NCBI GenBank assembly: GCA_009746045.1
Contig: RPFO01000027.1
Span: forward strand, 4,519,177 to 4,583,176
Source of the DNA: Mesostigma viride
Lineage: Eukaryota > Streptophyta > Mesostigmatophyceae > Mesostigmatales > Mesostigmataceae
Direction: 5' to 3'
DNA length: 64,000 nt
In this document: positions 32,551-43,498 of the stretch, in pieces
Numbering within the stretch: position 1 is the stretch's first letter
How the letters are laid out: the number at the start of each line of letters is the position of its first letter
Notes under the pieces: generated by a model
The model's input: only the letters and a program-made list of their open reading frames with translations
Told to the model about the DNA's origin: nothing
Databases searched by the model: none
Made by a program: the position numbers and the translations under genes

Positions 32551-33448
32551 TCTGCAGCCAGAGCACGGATGCAGACGGCACGGTCAAGTTCACCGACAGC
32601 ATCGGAGCCCAGATGTACGAAAATGAGGTGTGTGTATTTACGGTGGGCTTCAAAACACGAGAACGTACATTGGGCTTCCAAACTATGGCATCTTTATTGG
32701 CTGGCTATAATCCTTTTTAGCTGCATGGTCGTTGCATGGATGGTAGCAATGTAGATGTTTGCAGTCAGTTCACAACACCCTGCAACCGCCTAGATCCGGG
32801 CCAACCGAATCTGAGATGCTGCACAACCTGGCCTGTGGCTGAATCATTTGCGTGGTGCGTGTGTGTGTGCCTTGCCTTGGTTTGTGTCTCTTGCCTTGTT
32901 TTTTTCCCGATGTCCGTGGCCATTGGACACCCTCGCCATCCGCGCCCATGCCTTGCAGTTGGGAATGGTTCTTAGTGCGAGCGAGTTTGACCGAGGCTGC
33001 GGAACCCTGCGATCCGTCTCCATTTCTTTAACGGGGGAGATCAACGACAGGGTTCAGTTTTACATATCTGATCCCAAACCCTCTGTAACGTTGAACGTCT
33101 CGGCTGAAATAACAATTCGAAGGTCGTCAGTCGCTGGGGGTGCGGCCCTACTGATAGTCAACCCTCAGGACAGCAAAACCGCACCATTAACTTATAGCCA
33201 GGGCCAGTGGCAGGCTGTAGTTGACGGATTTTTGGGCACAGCCACGAACCAAACCACGTTGACCAGTGACATTGCTGGGTTTAATTCTGTGAGGGCCGGC
33301 ACGGTCCGCAAGGTTTTTTTCCCAACCATTTTTAAAAAGAAATTTTGGGCGGAGCATCCTGATGGCTACGGAGAATCATACCCGGTGGTTAATGCGACCA
33401 TTGCGGTCCGATACACGTTCATAAGCCAATTTCCACCGGCCCAACCAG
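32551..33448 (+). CDS. Mosaic gene: choice-of-anchor E-like domain 2 (two exons)
   Basis: Exon 32,551-32,627 (77 nt, CSQSTDADGTVKFTDSIGAQ..) splices to 32,959-33,448 (490 nt, LGMVLSASEFDRGCGTLRSV..). It is a paralogue of domain 1, with the same order: FTDS, EFDRGCGTLRSVSISLTG, AGGAALLIVNPQ, TTLTSDIAGF, and a final TIAVRYTFISQ, then PPAQP. Lys-rich residues in the last third and fewer Ser/Ala distinguish it from domain 1. Phase 1 in and out. A Pro-rich end (FPPAQP) leads into the next module, as in domain 1 (SAPGQP). Confidence 0.6.
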
Positions 33449-34854
33449 GTGTGTCCTGACGTCTCTCACCATGTCACATGTGCGCGTATGCATCTGAGGA
33501 GAATGTGTCCCAGCAATATGTTCTGGCATGTGTTCCCACGTGGGGGCCATTAGCCGTGTATCTGTAGTTTCTTTGAGTTTCCGTGTGCGCATAACGGGAA
33601 CACGTCCCGCATGTTCTGGCATCCGCTCCCATGTTCGCATGCGCATGTGAAGGCACACGTCCTGTTTTGCTTCCCCTCGAGTATCTCTGCTCACCATTAT
33701 CCACCCGGTACCTACTAGTAGATATGGCAAGGACATGTGCGCAAAGATTTCACGTTTGAACATTGTCCCAAGCAGCATTCAGTCGCAAGCTTGATATGTG
33801 CTTGTAAAGCTCAAACCTGAACACTCACATCCCAGTATTACCCTCCTTGCATTTGTCCATAGACACCAGTCACCACAAAGCTGGATATGACTATGTGGCA
33901 ACTCCTTTTATGGCGATATACATGGAAACTTGGCATGTAAGACTAAAGATGGGAAGGATTTTGTTAACCTTGGCATTGAAGGAGTTAAGTACCTAGCCAA
34001 ATATATTCAAGGTTCCTGTGGGATAGTGGCAGCCCAGGGTCAACTCCCCATGGACATAGCTGGCGCTTTTCGTCTGATACAGTGGATTAAGTTAAGAGCG
34101 CTAATTGTTCGGCTACTACTGGAGGCTTAGTCAAAAGGTTGGACTCTTTGCTTGTGCAGATTGATAACGCCAGCTTTTTTGGCTGACATGCTACGGTATT
34201 CCTGTGCTTTTGCTAATGGGCTGATATATGGGATGATGATCCAAAATACTCTGAAAAAGTAGGCCCCAAGCTCGCCTCTGTCCTAATCAATGTCTCGCTA
34301 CTGCGCATGTAGGCCCAATCGGTGGTCCGCCGGACACCGGGAATGATATGTCGATACGGTTTTTATTTACTCCAATATTCCCCGTTTGATGTTCCAGCTA
34401 ATATCAAGTAACTCTTGGCCTGCCGCAGCAAGTGCTGTAGTTGGAATTTGCTTCAAGGCGCCAACTCGAGTTATGCCAAGGCCGACAAGTACTTGGCATC
34501 TAAGATCTTCTCAAGGTGCTAAGGGTTCAGAAACCTTATCATAAAAGGAATAGGCGTCTCGATCTAATTCCATCTCGTGCCACTTAGGCCCTGCTTCCAC
34601 TCCGACTCGGATGTATCTGCTGCATTCTCTCAGCTATTTCATGGATGGTTCTTTCCTAATCGCACAGGATTTCGCTCCCTCCTATATAGCTCCCTCCTAA
34701 TCGCTCCCTCCTATATAGCTGTATCCCCTTGCAGTTCTGATACATCGACCCATTGGCTGTGAGCACTAATTAGAATGCCTTGAAGACTTAAATCCGTTGA
34801 TTTTGAATGGAGCGAATCGTATGTATATCGTTGCTCGTGCTCTCACTTTTGCAG

Positions 34855-35425
34855 ACGCCATGGCGCTGCTGGCTTTCAAGGCGGGTGTTGCCTACCCCCC
34901 AGAGTTCCAAGGCCTGGACAACTGGGTGATGGGCATTGAGCCGTGCGAATGGAGGGGCATAACATGCAGCGACCTGTACCGGGTAACTGAGATGTGCGTT
35001 TCACTGTTGGCAAACTTGTTTGACGGCACTGCTGGATGCACCCTACGTCATTGGATACTACTGTTTAATGCGCTGGGCCCGCTTGAGCATGCTGGTGGGT
35101 CCGCTTGCTTGGATCTTGATGTTTCATCGGTTCAGTAAAATGGCTTGGTGTATTTGTTTGGGACATACCCACGTGCCCTCACATTTTTAACAACGCATTC
35201 ACCATCTCCTCCCTTGGGTTGCGCCTCCTCTCGCCCTGCAGAATACCCCAGGCAGCAAGAGGCACCGGCCACATCCCGTGGGCCATGGCTGACCATCACC
35301 CCGTGTGCCCCGCATGCATCGCGTTTTCTGCCGCCAACCGCCCCACACAACAGTGATCTTTCGAATTGGGGGCTTTCCGGCACACTCTCACCCGCGCTGG
35401 GCAACCTCACATACCTGTCGAACAT
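34855..35425 (+). CDS. Mosaic gene: LRR cap exon and first LRR exon
   Basis: Exon 34,855-34,993 (139 nt) encodes ALLAFKAGVAYPPEFQGLDN and PCEWRGITC, the plant LRRNT_2 N-terminal cap with its W and paired Cys. Exon 35,354-35,425 (72 nt, one repeat) encodes DLSNWGLSGTLSPALGNLTY. Phases are 1 then 2 then 2. Plant LRR domains sense peptides or partners at the cell surface. The next LRR exon is at 47,469; between them is a 12,043-bp intron holding retrotransposon debris and a cluster of unrelated genes. Confidence 0.65.
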
Positions 35426-35639
35426 GTAAGTGGCTGCGGTATGTATGACAGCTGGCCGTGCTGTAAGCATGGCCACAAAACCTGGCAATTGCAACTTTAT
35501 TTGGTGTGGACTGAATCACTGGTGTGACGGAAGGTGAGCACCACTTGTCACCAGAGCAAGTGGGTTAATTACAAATGCCATTTCCATTCGATGATGTATT
35601 CCAGCAGCTATAGCCTTGCCAATAGGCTTGTGCCATAAT

Positions 35640-36151
35640 CGTCGTTCTCTGAACATTGTTTCTTTTTAGTGATATGGAAGGGTAGCCGCTATAGCTAGGA
35701 TATAGGGTTCACGTGACATACCTTTGGAGCCCGGTGCGACCTGATCCGGAGCGGCATTGGCAGTGATCTGGCCAGTTTTTTCCGGCCAGGTGGCGAGAGC
35801 TACATTGCGATACAATCTTGCCACTGTATAGGTTTCTTTGGTGATAGGGCAGAGGTTATCTAAATCTGAGACTTTCCCATGCAATGTGACCTACGAGCCC
35901 TGGCAATCTTACGTAAGACGCTGGCATTGGAACGCCAATTTGTGTCAATTGTTCAGGCGCAAGAACTGTGTGGCAAAAAGAATGTCGTCCAGGGCAAGGC
36001 CGTGTGCCACGCAAGAAAGTCTGAAACAAAGCCACCTAGCTAACGTCGGCCCCTTTTCTTTTCACAAGGGCGGCGACAGCAGGCCACAGAAGATGAAGCT
36101 CATATTTGATGATCCTTCACTGGCGGAGCCGATTTCTGACCCTGAGCAGCA
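35640..36151 (+). repeat. DIRS-type terminal/leader repeat, copy in LRR intron
   Basis: Same landmarks and orientation as at 398-990, including CCGCTATAGCTAGGATATAGG and CACAAGGGCGGCGACAGCAGGCCA, followed directly by a Gag-like region. Confidence 0.65.
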
Positions 36152-37198
36152 ATGATGGAGGGAGGGCACAAGGCAACAAGACAGGCAGCACACGATGAGG
36201 GCAGGACACCTACACTGCAAGCTGCTGCCGCCGGTCACGCGCCAGTCGCCTGGAGTGCCGCAAAGAAGCAGCTCGCCGCACTAGCTGCTCTCTAAGTGCA
36301 CAATACCTGCAGAGGTCGTGCGTGGGATTGAGCAGGTCTTCGGTACTGAGAACTGGGTGACGGATGCCAGTTCCTGGAGCCGAGCCAGCTGAGGTCTGTG
36401 GTGCAGTTGCTGGCCGATCACGTTGACGTTGCCGACGTGTTGGACGCACGTGACCCAAGCGAAGCGTTGGTGGCAAAACTGCAAGCTGTGACGAATCCAA
36501 CAGCGGACGAGGAGGAGCAGGCGCAGCCACAATCGACCCCTGCGCAACGAAAAATGGCCAAGCTGAAAGATAAGGCCAAAGTTTCGGCAGGTGGGGTGCC
36601 TGTCAGAAAGGAAAGTATAACGAGATTGGCAACATTCATTGCCCATTGGGGCACCTTTGGAAACCGAAAAGCAGGGCGACGAGTTGGATGAGGGGGAGCT
36701 CGCAGCCGAGAATGTCATGCAAGGTTTGAAGGCAGCGTTGGAAAGAATAATGGGAGCAGGAAGCCAGTTCAAGACCGCAGAAGTGGTGGCGCTGCTGGCC
36801 CAAGCCAAGCGAAATATCGGATTTTGGAGCTGGTCTTGCCGGGAGTGCTGAAGGATGCCAGCGACAACGGGATCGGTATTTGGACGTGGGTCATGACAAT
36901 CAAGCCTGGACATTGGCGGAACATGGAGAAAAGGAAAATTGACAGGAACATCGCATTGGCCATGGACACCCTTCTCAAGGAGCTGGTCTTTGCAGCCGGG
37001 GAACTTGTGGGCATGGAATACTTCATGGGGGTGGTGGCGGCCTCGCTGCAGGTGGATTGGCAGGGAGGGGATTTGGAAGGTGCCAAGCAACCTCCTGCCA
37101 CTGGGGGAGTGGGCTGCACGTCAGCCACCCCGGCGCTCAAGGCAGCCCTGCAGTCTGCGATCCTCTTCAACTTTTTCCTAATCCCAGCAACTGCGTGA
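36152..37198 (+). pseudogene. Gag-like ORF1 of DIRS-like element, second copy
   Basis: Broken into at least three frames: an N-terminal GHKATRQAAHDEGRTPTLQ (from 36,160), VQLLADHVDVADVLDARDP..TPAQRKMAKLKDKAK (36,398-36,690), DELDEGELAAENVMQGL (36,675-36,850) and LVLPGVLKDASDNGIGIW through LFNFFLIPATA (36,824-37,198). It extends the region known from the first copy and shows a protein of roughly 340 residues. No pol region follows; the sequence turns to C-rich repeats and then to gene H. Confidence 0.55.
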
Positions 37199-37449
37199 GT
37201 GACCCCCTCTTTTCCCCCTGTTCCCCCCGCAGGGGGCACTCACGCCTGCCCCCTGTTCCCCCCGCGAGAGAGTCCCCCCGGCCCGCGTGGGTGCCTGCCC
37301 CCCTGTTCCCCCCCGTGAGCGCGCGTCTCGTTTGCAGCGTGCGCGTCCCTAGCGTCCCCGTTTCTCGTTTGTATCGGTGGTCGCCCATCTCCACATCTCC
37401 GGCAGGCGCGCCCCGCTGAGGTTGCATAGTATGAGCAGCGCGTCCCGAC
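37199..37449. repeat. C-rich low-complexity junction
   Basis: Repeats of CCCCCTGTTCCCCCCG with a period of about 55 bp between 37,205 and 37,315, marking the switch from DIRS debris to the GC-rich gene block. Confidence 0.5.
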
Positions 37450-38055
37450 TCATGCGTTCCCCTCCACCACGTAGGCCTCCCCGCGGAAGACCATGCGCTC
37501 GATGGCTTTCGAAGTGAGCGAAACCCTGTCGCCGCCCGAATAGCCGGTCGCCACCCGGACCGCCGTCATGTAGCCGCCCATGACCGTCTCGCGCAGGGCG
37601 TCCCCCATCGCCGCGTAGATGACCCCCCGATGCTCCGGCGCCGCCTCCGCCCCGACGCGCGCCTCCACCCCCGCCTTCTTGAGGGCCTGGACCCCCTTCG
37701 GCCCCAGCCTGACCACGCCCCGCTCGACCCCCATGAAGGGAGACAAGATGTCCGTAAGGGCGTAGGCCATCTCCGACATCACCCACCGGAGCGCCCCCCC
37801 CTCCGCGGAATCGATGTGGCAGGAGGAGGGGGGGGGATCGGCGACAGCCCCATGCTGCCGGAGTTGTCCACCGTGAACTCCTCCCAGCCCACCTGCCGCA
37901 TCATGCCATCAGGGTGGACCTTGACCACGAAAATGCCCCCCTCTTTTATCATGCCCGCCACCAGGGGCAAGAGGTGAGCGACGGCCGCATCCGCCAGCCC
38001 CTCGACAACGTGGGAGTCCGTGTCTGCCCGCGGCGTATCTTGAAAGCGAAATCAA
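37450..38055 (-). pseudogene. Gene H: FtsJ-like methyltransferase C-terminal part (frameshifted)
   Basis: Read on the minus strand: DTPRADTDSHVVEGLADAAV, HLLPLVAGMIKEGGIFVVKV, then MGLSPIPPPPP in one frame. After runs of C and G near 37,815-37,845 it continues as WVMSEMAYALTDILSPFMGV.. in the next frame, ending REVY-like as RGEAYVVEGNA. The helix followed by GGxFVVKV and the final ExYxV resemble the second half of FtsJ/RrmJ-type 2'-O-methyltransferases; the SAM-binding N-terminal half is not found. The frame change lies in homopolymers and may be artefactual. Any Rossmann methyltransferase would be the alternative. Confidence 0.35.
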
Positions 38056-38149
38056 GCACGCGAGAAAAGCACGAGACAGGAGAAAAGATCAGGTGGCGCC
38101 ACGGGCCATCAGCCTGCATGGCGAACACGAGGGGCGCCATCGAGCCCTG

Positions 38150-38425
38150 CCCCACAGAACGCGGGGCTCATATGACATCCAGCAATCGACAACGTCCTGC
38201 CACAGAGAATGCGGGCCTCATTCGACATCCAGCTATGGACAACGTCCTGCCACAAGGAATGCTGGCCTCAAACGACATCCAGCAATCGACAACGTCCTGC
38301 CACAAGGAATGCAGCTCTCATACGGCATCGAATCCCAATTCCCATCTCGCCACGGAGAATGCGGGCCTCAAACGACATCCAGCAATCGAGAGCATCCTGC
38401 CACGAAGAACGCCCCCCGTCACACG
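38150..38425. repeat. 50-bp tandem repeat
   Basis: About five copies of a unit with GACATCCAGCAATCGACAAC and GTCCTGCCACAAGGAATGC, starting near 38,174, 38,224, 38,274, 38,324 (degenerate) and 38,374. The repeats abut without unique spacers. Located between genes H and G2. Confidence 0.7.
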
Positions 38426-38937
38426 CTGTCACGGGGTTTGCCGACGAGAACACGCACCCATGAATATAGGAAGACTTGACGGCCCAGCAGGCGATCTGTG
38501 AGGACAAGTGGGAAAGCAAGTGGCAGAGCGGTCAGACGGCCTGGTGTGCTGCGGGATCTTGGAGCAGTCAGGCGGCCTGGAGGCCCGCGGGGTATCAGCC
38601 GTGTTTATGCACATCCGCCCCTTTCCGTAACCGCCTCTCGGACCCAGCGGGATCGTGCCCGTGTGACGTCAGTCCACCAGACGAAGGACCCCGCCAGCTT
38701 GTCCCGACCCGAGCCCGCGAGAAAACGCCTCCGTCAGCTTATCCGACCGAACCCGCGAGAGAACACCGCGAAAGGCGGGAAACGCCCCCAGCCGCGTGGG
38801 AGCGCCACACAGAGCGCGGGCCGGGCCTTGCCGCGAGGGAGCGATATAGGCGACCTGCCACGTGGGGCGCCGTGGAGAGCGAGAGAAGAGTCGAGTCCAT
38901 TACATTTTGGGCAGACCGTCGACAGACCTCGGCATTC

Positions 38938-39720
38938 ATGCAAACGACGCACGCAGCCATGGGGGCCTCGCGCGATTCCGCGAAGATAAGGGAAGAATTC
39001 ATGATGATGAAGCAGGACATGAAAATGGACACGCCGGTACGATGCGGCCGTCGCCGGGAGAGCAAGAATCCCAACCATTTCCTGGGTGGCAGGTACGCGT
39101 AGTGCGTGCAGTGCCGCGGTTTGTCGAAAGGACTCCTCTGCACCTCGGAACACGTCACGGCCGCCTCGACGCCGCGAGCTATCACCATGCACAACCTGGC
39201 CCTCGCCAAGGAGGCGGCCATCCGGCTCTACGTATCAACCAGGAGGAATTCGGGGCCGGCGGCCAACACGCGCAACGCCGCGGGGATCGTCCCCGAATTC
39301 TCCTACGAACCGCTGTTGCCGGGACATCTCGAAATGTCGCCGTGGCTGCCATACAGGGTCGATAGGGCGTGGAAGGACAACTACTGCACCCCCATGCGCG
39401 AGAGTTTCGACCAGAGGATCCGCTTCGAGTACGAGGGCAGGGGGAGCACGGCCCCGCGCATGGCGGGGAAGTGCCCGTGCTGCCACGGGGTGTGCTGGGA
39501 CGCCTACGAGCCCGTGACAGAAGGCGACCACACCCACGTACCCTCGATGTGCGCCATGTGCATGGCCGTCACGCTCGACGACGCCGACCCCGCCGAGGAC
39601 CTCAAGTGTCCCATCTGCCTGGCGGAGCGCAGGGAGATGTGGCAGAGCCCCGCGTTGGTGTTCCCCTTCTTCCGCTACAACAAGGAGCGCTCCCTCATCG
39701 GCCGATGGAACGACCTCTAG
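38938..39720 (+). CDS. Gene G2: Cys-rich zinc protein with in-frame TAG
   Basis: The frame from ATG 38,938 (MQTTHAAMGASRDSAKIREE..) meets TAG at 39,100-39,102 and continues in the same frame as CVQCRGLSKGLLC. Later pairs are CPCC, CAMC and CPIC, again a multi-CxxC layout. The tail is VFPFFRYNKERSLIGRWNDL, then a stop at 39,718. The in-frame stop falls inside the first Cys knuckle (RYA*CVQC), so either one base changed or only the downstream part is made. Ends a few bases from the convergent gene D. Similar in style to families B and G; function unknown. Confidence 0.55.
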
Positions 39721-39729
39721 TAGCTCGCC

Positions 39730-40645
39730 CTATTGTATGTCGGTTGATGCAACCGGATGCAGTAATGGATGTAAATAGGATTGGCGCTCCTCGAGTGCGG
39801 CCGCGTGGCACTCGAGTGCCAGACAGGCTGACAGGCGTGAGGGGGGAGGGGCGGGCGTCGCAGAGGCCTGGGATGGCACGTAGTCCAGGGGGCGGTGGTC
39901 TGGATGCTCCATGTAAAACTTGTGCAATGTGTAGGTGGGGTCCTGGAGCTGCTTCCTCTCAAAAAGGATCTTCCACCTCTCCTTGGCCAGTGTGTCCAGC
40001 ACCAGGTTATAAGCCCAGTCCTCATCAAAGGGGGGGCAGGGCCGCGCACTCTGAACAGCTTGTCGGAAATCGCGGAGACGAGGGCCGCCGTCTTCTGACG
40101 CCCCCAGGAATCGACAGACGAAAACACGGCCTGCAGGTCCGCGATGGCGACGTCGTGGTTCGTGGGGAGATCACCGACGGCCACACGACACAGCAGCAAA
40201 TCATGTAGTCGGCGAAACGGCAGGCCTCCACCTCGCAGGACCGTTGAGAACGCATGCCGGCGTTGAACGCACGGGCCCACAAGTCGTCCCAGTCCCCATC
40301 CTCCTGGGTTTGCTGCCTCCCGCCTGACACCACGCGAAAATGGTACTCCCCTTCCGCAGCCTCGACGCGTTCCCACGAGGAGGTGAGCCGCTGGAAGGCG
40401 TCGGTGGCTTCTTGAATTCGGCATTTGTCTGGATGCAGCAAGAGCCTGAGACATTTGTACACCTGGTTGGCTTCCTCTCTGTCCACCTGCAGCACAGCCG
40501 TCTTCCTATCTCGAACAGCGAGGTAAATCCTGGCGGCGTCGTCCGCCAAGGGCAAGCATCCCAGGAGAATTCGGTCGAGGAGATCGCTCTTCTCGCCATC
40601 TCGCAATTTGGCAGCGGACTGGACAACGCCTGCGACGTTCCCCAT
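39730..40645 (-). pseudogene. Gene D: J-domain protein (two frameshifts)
   Basis: The start ATG at 40,645-40,643 opens MGNVAGVVQSAAKLRDGEKS. The centre has REEANQVYKCLRLLLHPDKC with the HPD tripeptide and a following helix ATDAFQRLTSSWERV: a J domain, which stimulates Hsp70 ATPase. Downstream GDWDDLWARAFNAGMRSQRS and a Cys/Phe stretch follow. Compared with the inverted copy D', two extra bases near 40,186 and one missing base near 40,033 shift the frame, and the C-terminus continues in a third frame to 39,730 (LAKERWKILFERKQLQDPTY..). Head to head with gene E. Confidence 0.6.
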
Positions 40646-41016
40646 GGAGCTGGCGGTCGGACGATGAAGACGGTGGTGCCAAGCCAGCGGGGGGCTCGGG
40701 AGGGGCTCGGTGCAGCCCACTTGATGATCCCGCGCCAAGTGGATGGGCGGACGAGAGCCTGGTGGGCGGACGAAGATTCCGTCTGCTTCGAGTTCCCGCT
40801 GTCCTGGCTCCCCTTTGCCGCCCAAAATTCGCTTTTCCCGCGCCAGGGCACCCGTGACATCAGCCGGATCTGGGCGCCCAAGTTCAAACGAACGGCCGGT
40901 GGGTATAAAAACCCGTTCGTTTGTCCCGTGGGTCACCGCTCGACTGACGAACTCCCACCGCACTGACGGCTGACACCTCGCCGGACGGCTGCACTCCCTC
41001 TCTCTCTCCCACCACC
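40646..41016. promoter_or_regulatory. Divergent D/E promoter
   Basis: 371 bp between the D and E start codons. GGGTATAAAAACC (40,911-40,923) is a TATA box for E, and CTCCCTCTCTCTCTCCCACCACC precedes its ATG. The inverted copy D'/E' lacks precisely this region. Confidence 0.5.
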
Positions 41017-42288
41017 ATGGCAAATACGTTCGCATCGGCACAAGACCGGAAGATTGCCAACGGTGAGCTGCACGTGACTGCGATTGAGCCTAATAGCCGC
41101 TGCAGTGTGTGTGTTTTCAGGGGAGATTGGGGGGTCTCGCTCGTGTCGCGTTTTTGGTCGCCTGTTGGGTATTTCTCGAGAAGGGGCGCGCCTGCCCGTC
41201 TTGTTCCATGGCTGAAGAGGTTCCTGGCACTTCCTTCGCGAGCTTACGTTCCTAGCAAGCTTACGTTTCCCTGCCTGCCTGCTCGTGATTTGTTCCATGG
41301 CTGAAGAGGGAAGGGCCAAGTAGCCACGGTTTATCTCGACCTGTCGTCTCGAGGATGCTGCATGCTTCCTTTCCACATTCGGCGTTTCGCGTGCTTACGT
41401 TTCTCTTTCCCTTCTTCCCATGCCTGCCTGCTCGTGATTTGTTCCATGGCTGAAGAGGGAAGGGCCAAGTAGCCACGGTTTATCTCGACCTGTCGTCTCG
41501 AGGATGCTGCATGCTTCTTTTCCACATTCGGCGTTTCGCGTGCTTACGTTTCTCTTTCCCTTCTTCCCATGCCTGCCTGCTCGTGATTTGTTCCTCGGTG
41601 CGCTGCAGCCCGCTCCGGCATCGAATTGGGCACGAAGAGATACGCTCGGACCATCGGGGCAGACGACGGTCGAGTGTACACCACCACGACCATCGAGCCC
41701 GCTAACGATGACCACCCCAACTCCCCTGGGATGCAAATCATGAACCAGCAGGTCGGGGCCGTCACGAATCGCCAAATCGCGGTAATTTGGAAGCGCAAGA
41801 ACGGTCAGCATTTTGCCAAGGTGGTGTGCACCAACGCGAAGGGCGACATCAGGCCCCGTCACTACGTCATCAATGCGGGCGGCGAGCAGCGATACGCAGT
41901 GCGTCCGGTTCCGTTCGGCGCAGTTCCGGTGGAGAACGCTGCGAAAACTATTTTTTTGTGGGAGGAGCGCGGCGTGGCCTGCTTGCTGGACTCCTCCCGG
42001 TACTGCAACGAGTCTGATTTCATGCGGGACGTTGGCGAGGCGAAGAAGGAGCCCAACTGCGAGTTGGTGTTTGGGAACGTGCAAGGGGTGACCGCCATGC
42101 AGGTGCGGACCACCCAACGGATTATGCATGGGGGGCAAGAGCTGATTCTGGACCGCAGTGGCATGCGATTCTGTGTCAGCACCACCGGCTCCCTTCCCGC
42201 TTTGACGCGCGAAAACCGCGCCTCCTGGGGGCGGGAGCGCCGCCCTAGCGGCATGAATTGGATGGAGGGCAGCTGGCCGGGGACGTAG
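41017..42288 (+). CDS. Gene E: SET-like domain protein
   Basis: Exon 41,017-41,062 (MANTFASAQDRKIAN plus one base) splices over a 546-bp intron to 41,609-42,288, giving 241 residues. The joined start RSGIELGTKRYARTIGADDG looks like the opening SET strand. Near the end CNESDFMRDVGEAKKEPNCE aligns with the RFINHSCxPNCE box, and MHGGQELILDRSG with the I..GEELTYDYG box. The Asn-His-Ser-Cys part is not conserved (RDVGEAK), and the last Tyr is replaced by Asp/Arg, so methyltransferase activity is doubtful. The rest (VIWKRKNGQHFAKVV) is unrecognised. Next to it on the other strand is the J-domain gene. Confidence 0.5.
41275..41608 (+). repeat. 149-bp tandem repeat inside the gene E intron
   Basis: CCTGCCTGCTCGTGATTTGTTCC occurs near 41,275, 41,424 and 41,573; the first two are full units with TTCCATGGCTGAAGAGGG.., and the last one ends at the splice acceptor GCTGCAG. 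The repeat therefore supplies the acceptor context. Confidence 0.7.
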
Positions 42289-42379
42289 GCCGCCCCAGCA
42301 TGGCCTCCGCGGCCCTAGTGGCGTGCTCCTTTTTATTTCCGCAGACGGAGATAACCTGGTGCCACCCTCGTCAAAGCGG

Positions 42380-43498
42380 CCCTCCATCCAATTCATGCCG
42401 CTAGGGCGGCGCTCCCGCCCCCAGGAGGCGCGGTTTTCGCGCGTCAAAGCGGGAAGGGAGCCGGTGGTGCTGACACAGAATCGCATGCCACTGCGGTCCA
42501 GAATCAGCTCTTGCCCCCCATGCATAATCCGTTGGGTGGTCCGCACCTGCAGGGCGGTCACCCCCTGCACGTTCCCAAACATCAACTCGCAGTTGGGCTC
42601 CTTCTTCGCCTCGCCAGCGTCCCGGATGAAATCAGACTCGTTGCAGTACCGGGAGGAGTCCAGCAAGCAGGCCACGCCGCGCTCCTCCCACAAAAAAATA
42701 GTTTTCGCGGCGTTCTCCACCGGAACTGCGCCGAACGGAACCGGACGCACTGCGTATCGCTGCTCGCCGCCCGTATTGATGACGTAGTGACGGGGCCTGA
42801 TGTCGCCCTTCGCGTTGGTGCACACCACCTTGGCAAAATGCTGACCGTTCTTGCGCTTCCAAATTACCGCGTTTTGGCGATTCGTGACGGCCCCGACCTG
42901 CTGGTTCATGATTTGCATCCCAGGGGAGTTGGGGTGGTCATCGTTAGCGGGCTCGATGGCCGTGGTGGTGTACACTCGACCGTCGTCTGCCCCGATGGTC
43001 CGAGCGTATCTCTTCGTGCCCAATTCGATGCCGGAGCGGGCTGCAGCGCACCGAGGAACAAATCACGAGCAGGCAGGCATGGGAAGAAGGGAAAGAGAAA
43101 CGTAAGCACGCGAAACGCCGAATGTGGAAAAGAAGCATGCAGCATCCTCGAGACGACAGGTCGAGATAAACCGTGGCTACTTGGCCCTTCCCTCTTCAGC
43201 CATGGAACGAATCACGAGCACTCAGGCATGGGAAGAAGGGAAAGAGAAACGTAAGCACGCGAAACGCCGAATGTGGAAAAGAAGCATGCAGCATCCTCGA
43301 GACGACAGGTCGAGATAAACCGTGGCTACTTGGCCCTTCCCTCTTCAGCCATGGAACAAATCTCGAGCAGGCAGGCAGGGAAACGTAAGCTTGCTAGGAA
43401 CGTAAGCTCGCGAAGGAAGTGCCAGGAACCTCTTCAGCCATGGAACAAGACGGGCAGGCGCGCCCCTTCTCGAGAAATACCCAACAGGCGACCAAAAA
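42380..43498 (-). pseudogene. Gene E inverted copy (E')
   Basis: Reverse complement of about 41,150-42,269, so it includes exon 2 and most of the intron but not exon 1 or the promoter. The SET-like text is preserved with a few changes (VTNRQNAVIW, ESDFIRDAGEAKKEPNCELM). After MNWMEG it runs into the 110-bp spacer instead of GSWPGT. Without its first exon it should not be expressed as the original protein. Confidence 0.6.

Noticed and set aside
38150-38425. CRISPR-like array
   Set aside because: Units abut without unique spacers, the genome is eukaryotic and no cas gene is present; it is a minisatellite.
41261-41525. Small frames in the gene E intron (MEKKHAASSRRQVEINRGYL)
   Set aside because: They arise from the 149-bp intron repeat and its mirror and are not joined to the SET-like exon by any splice logic.
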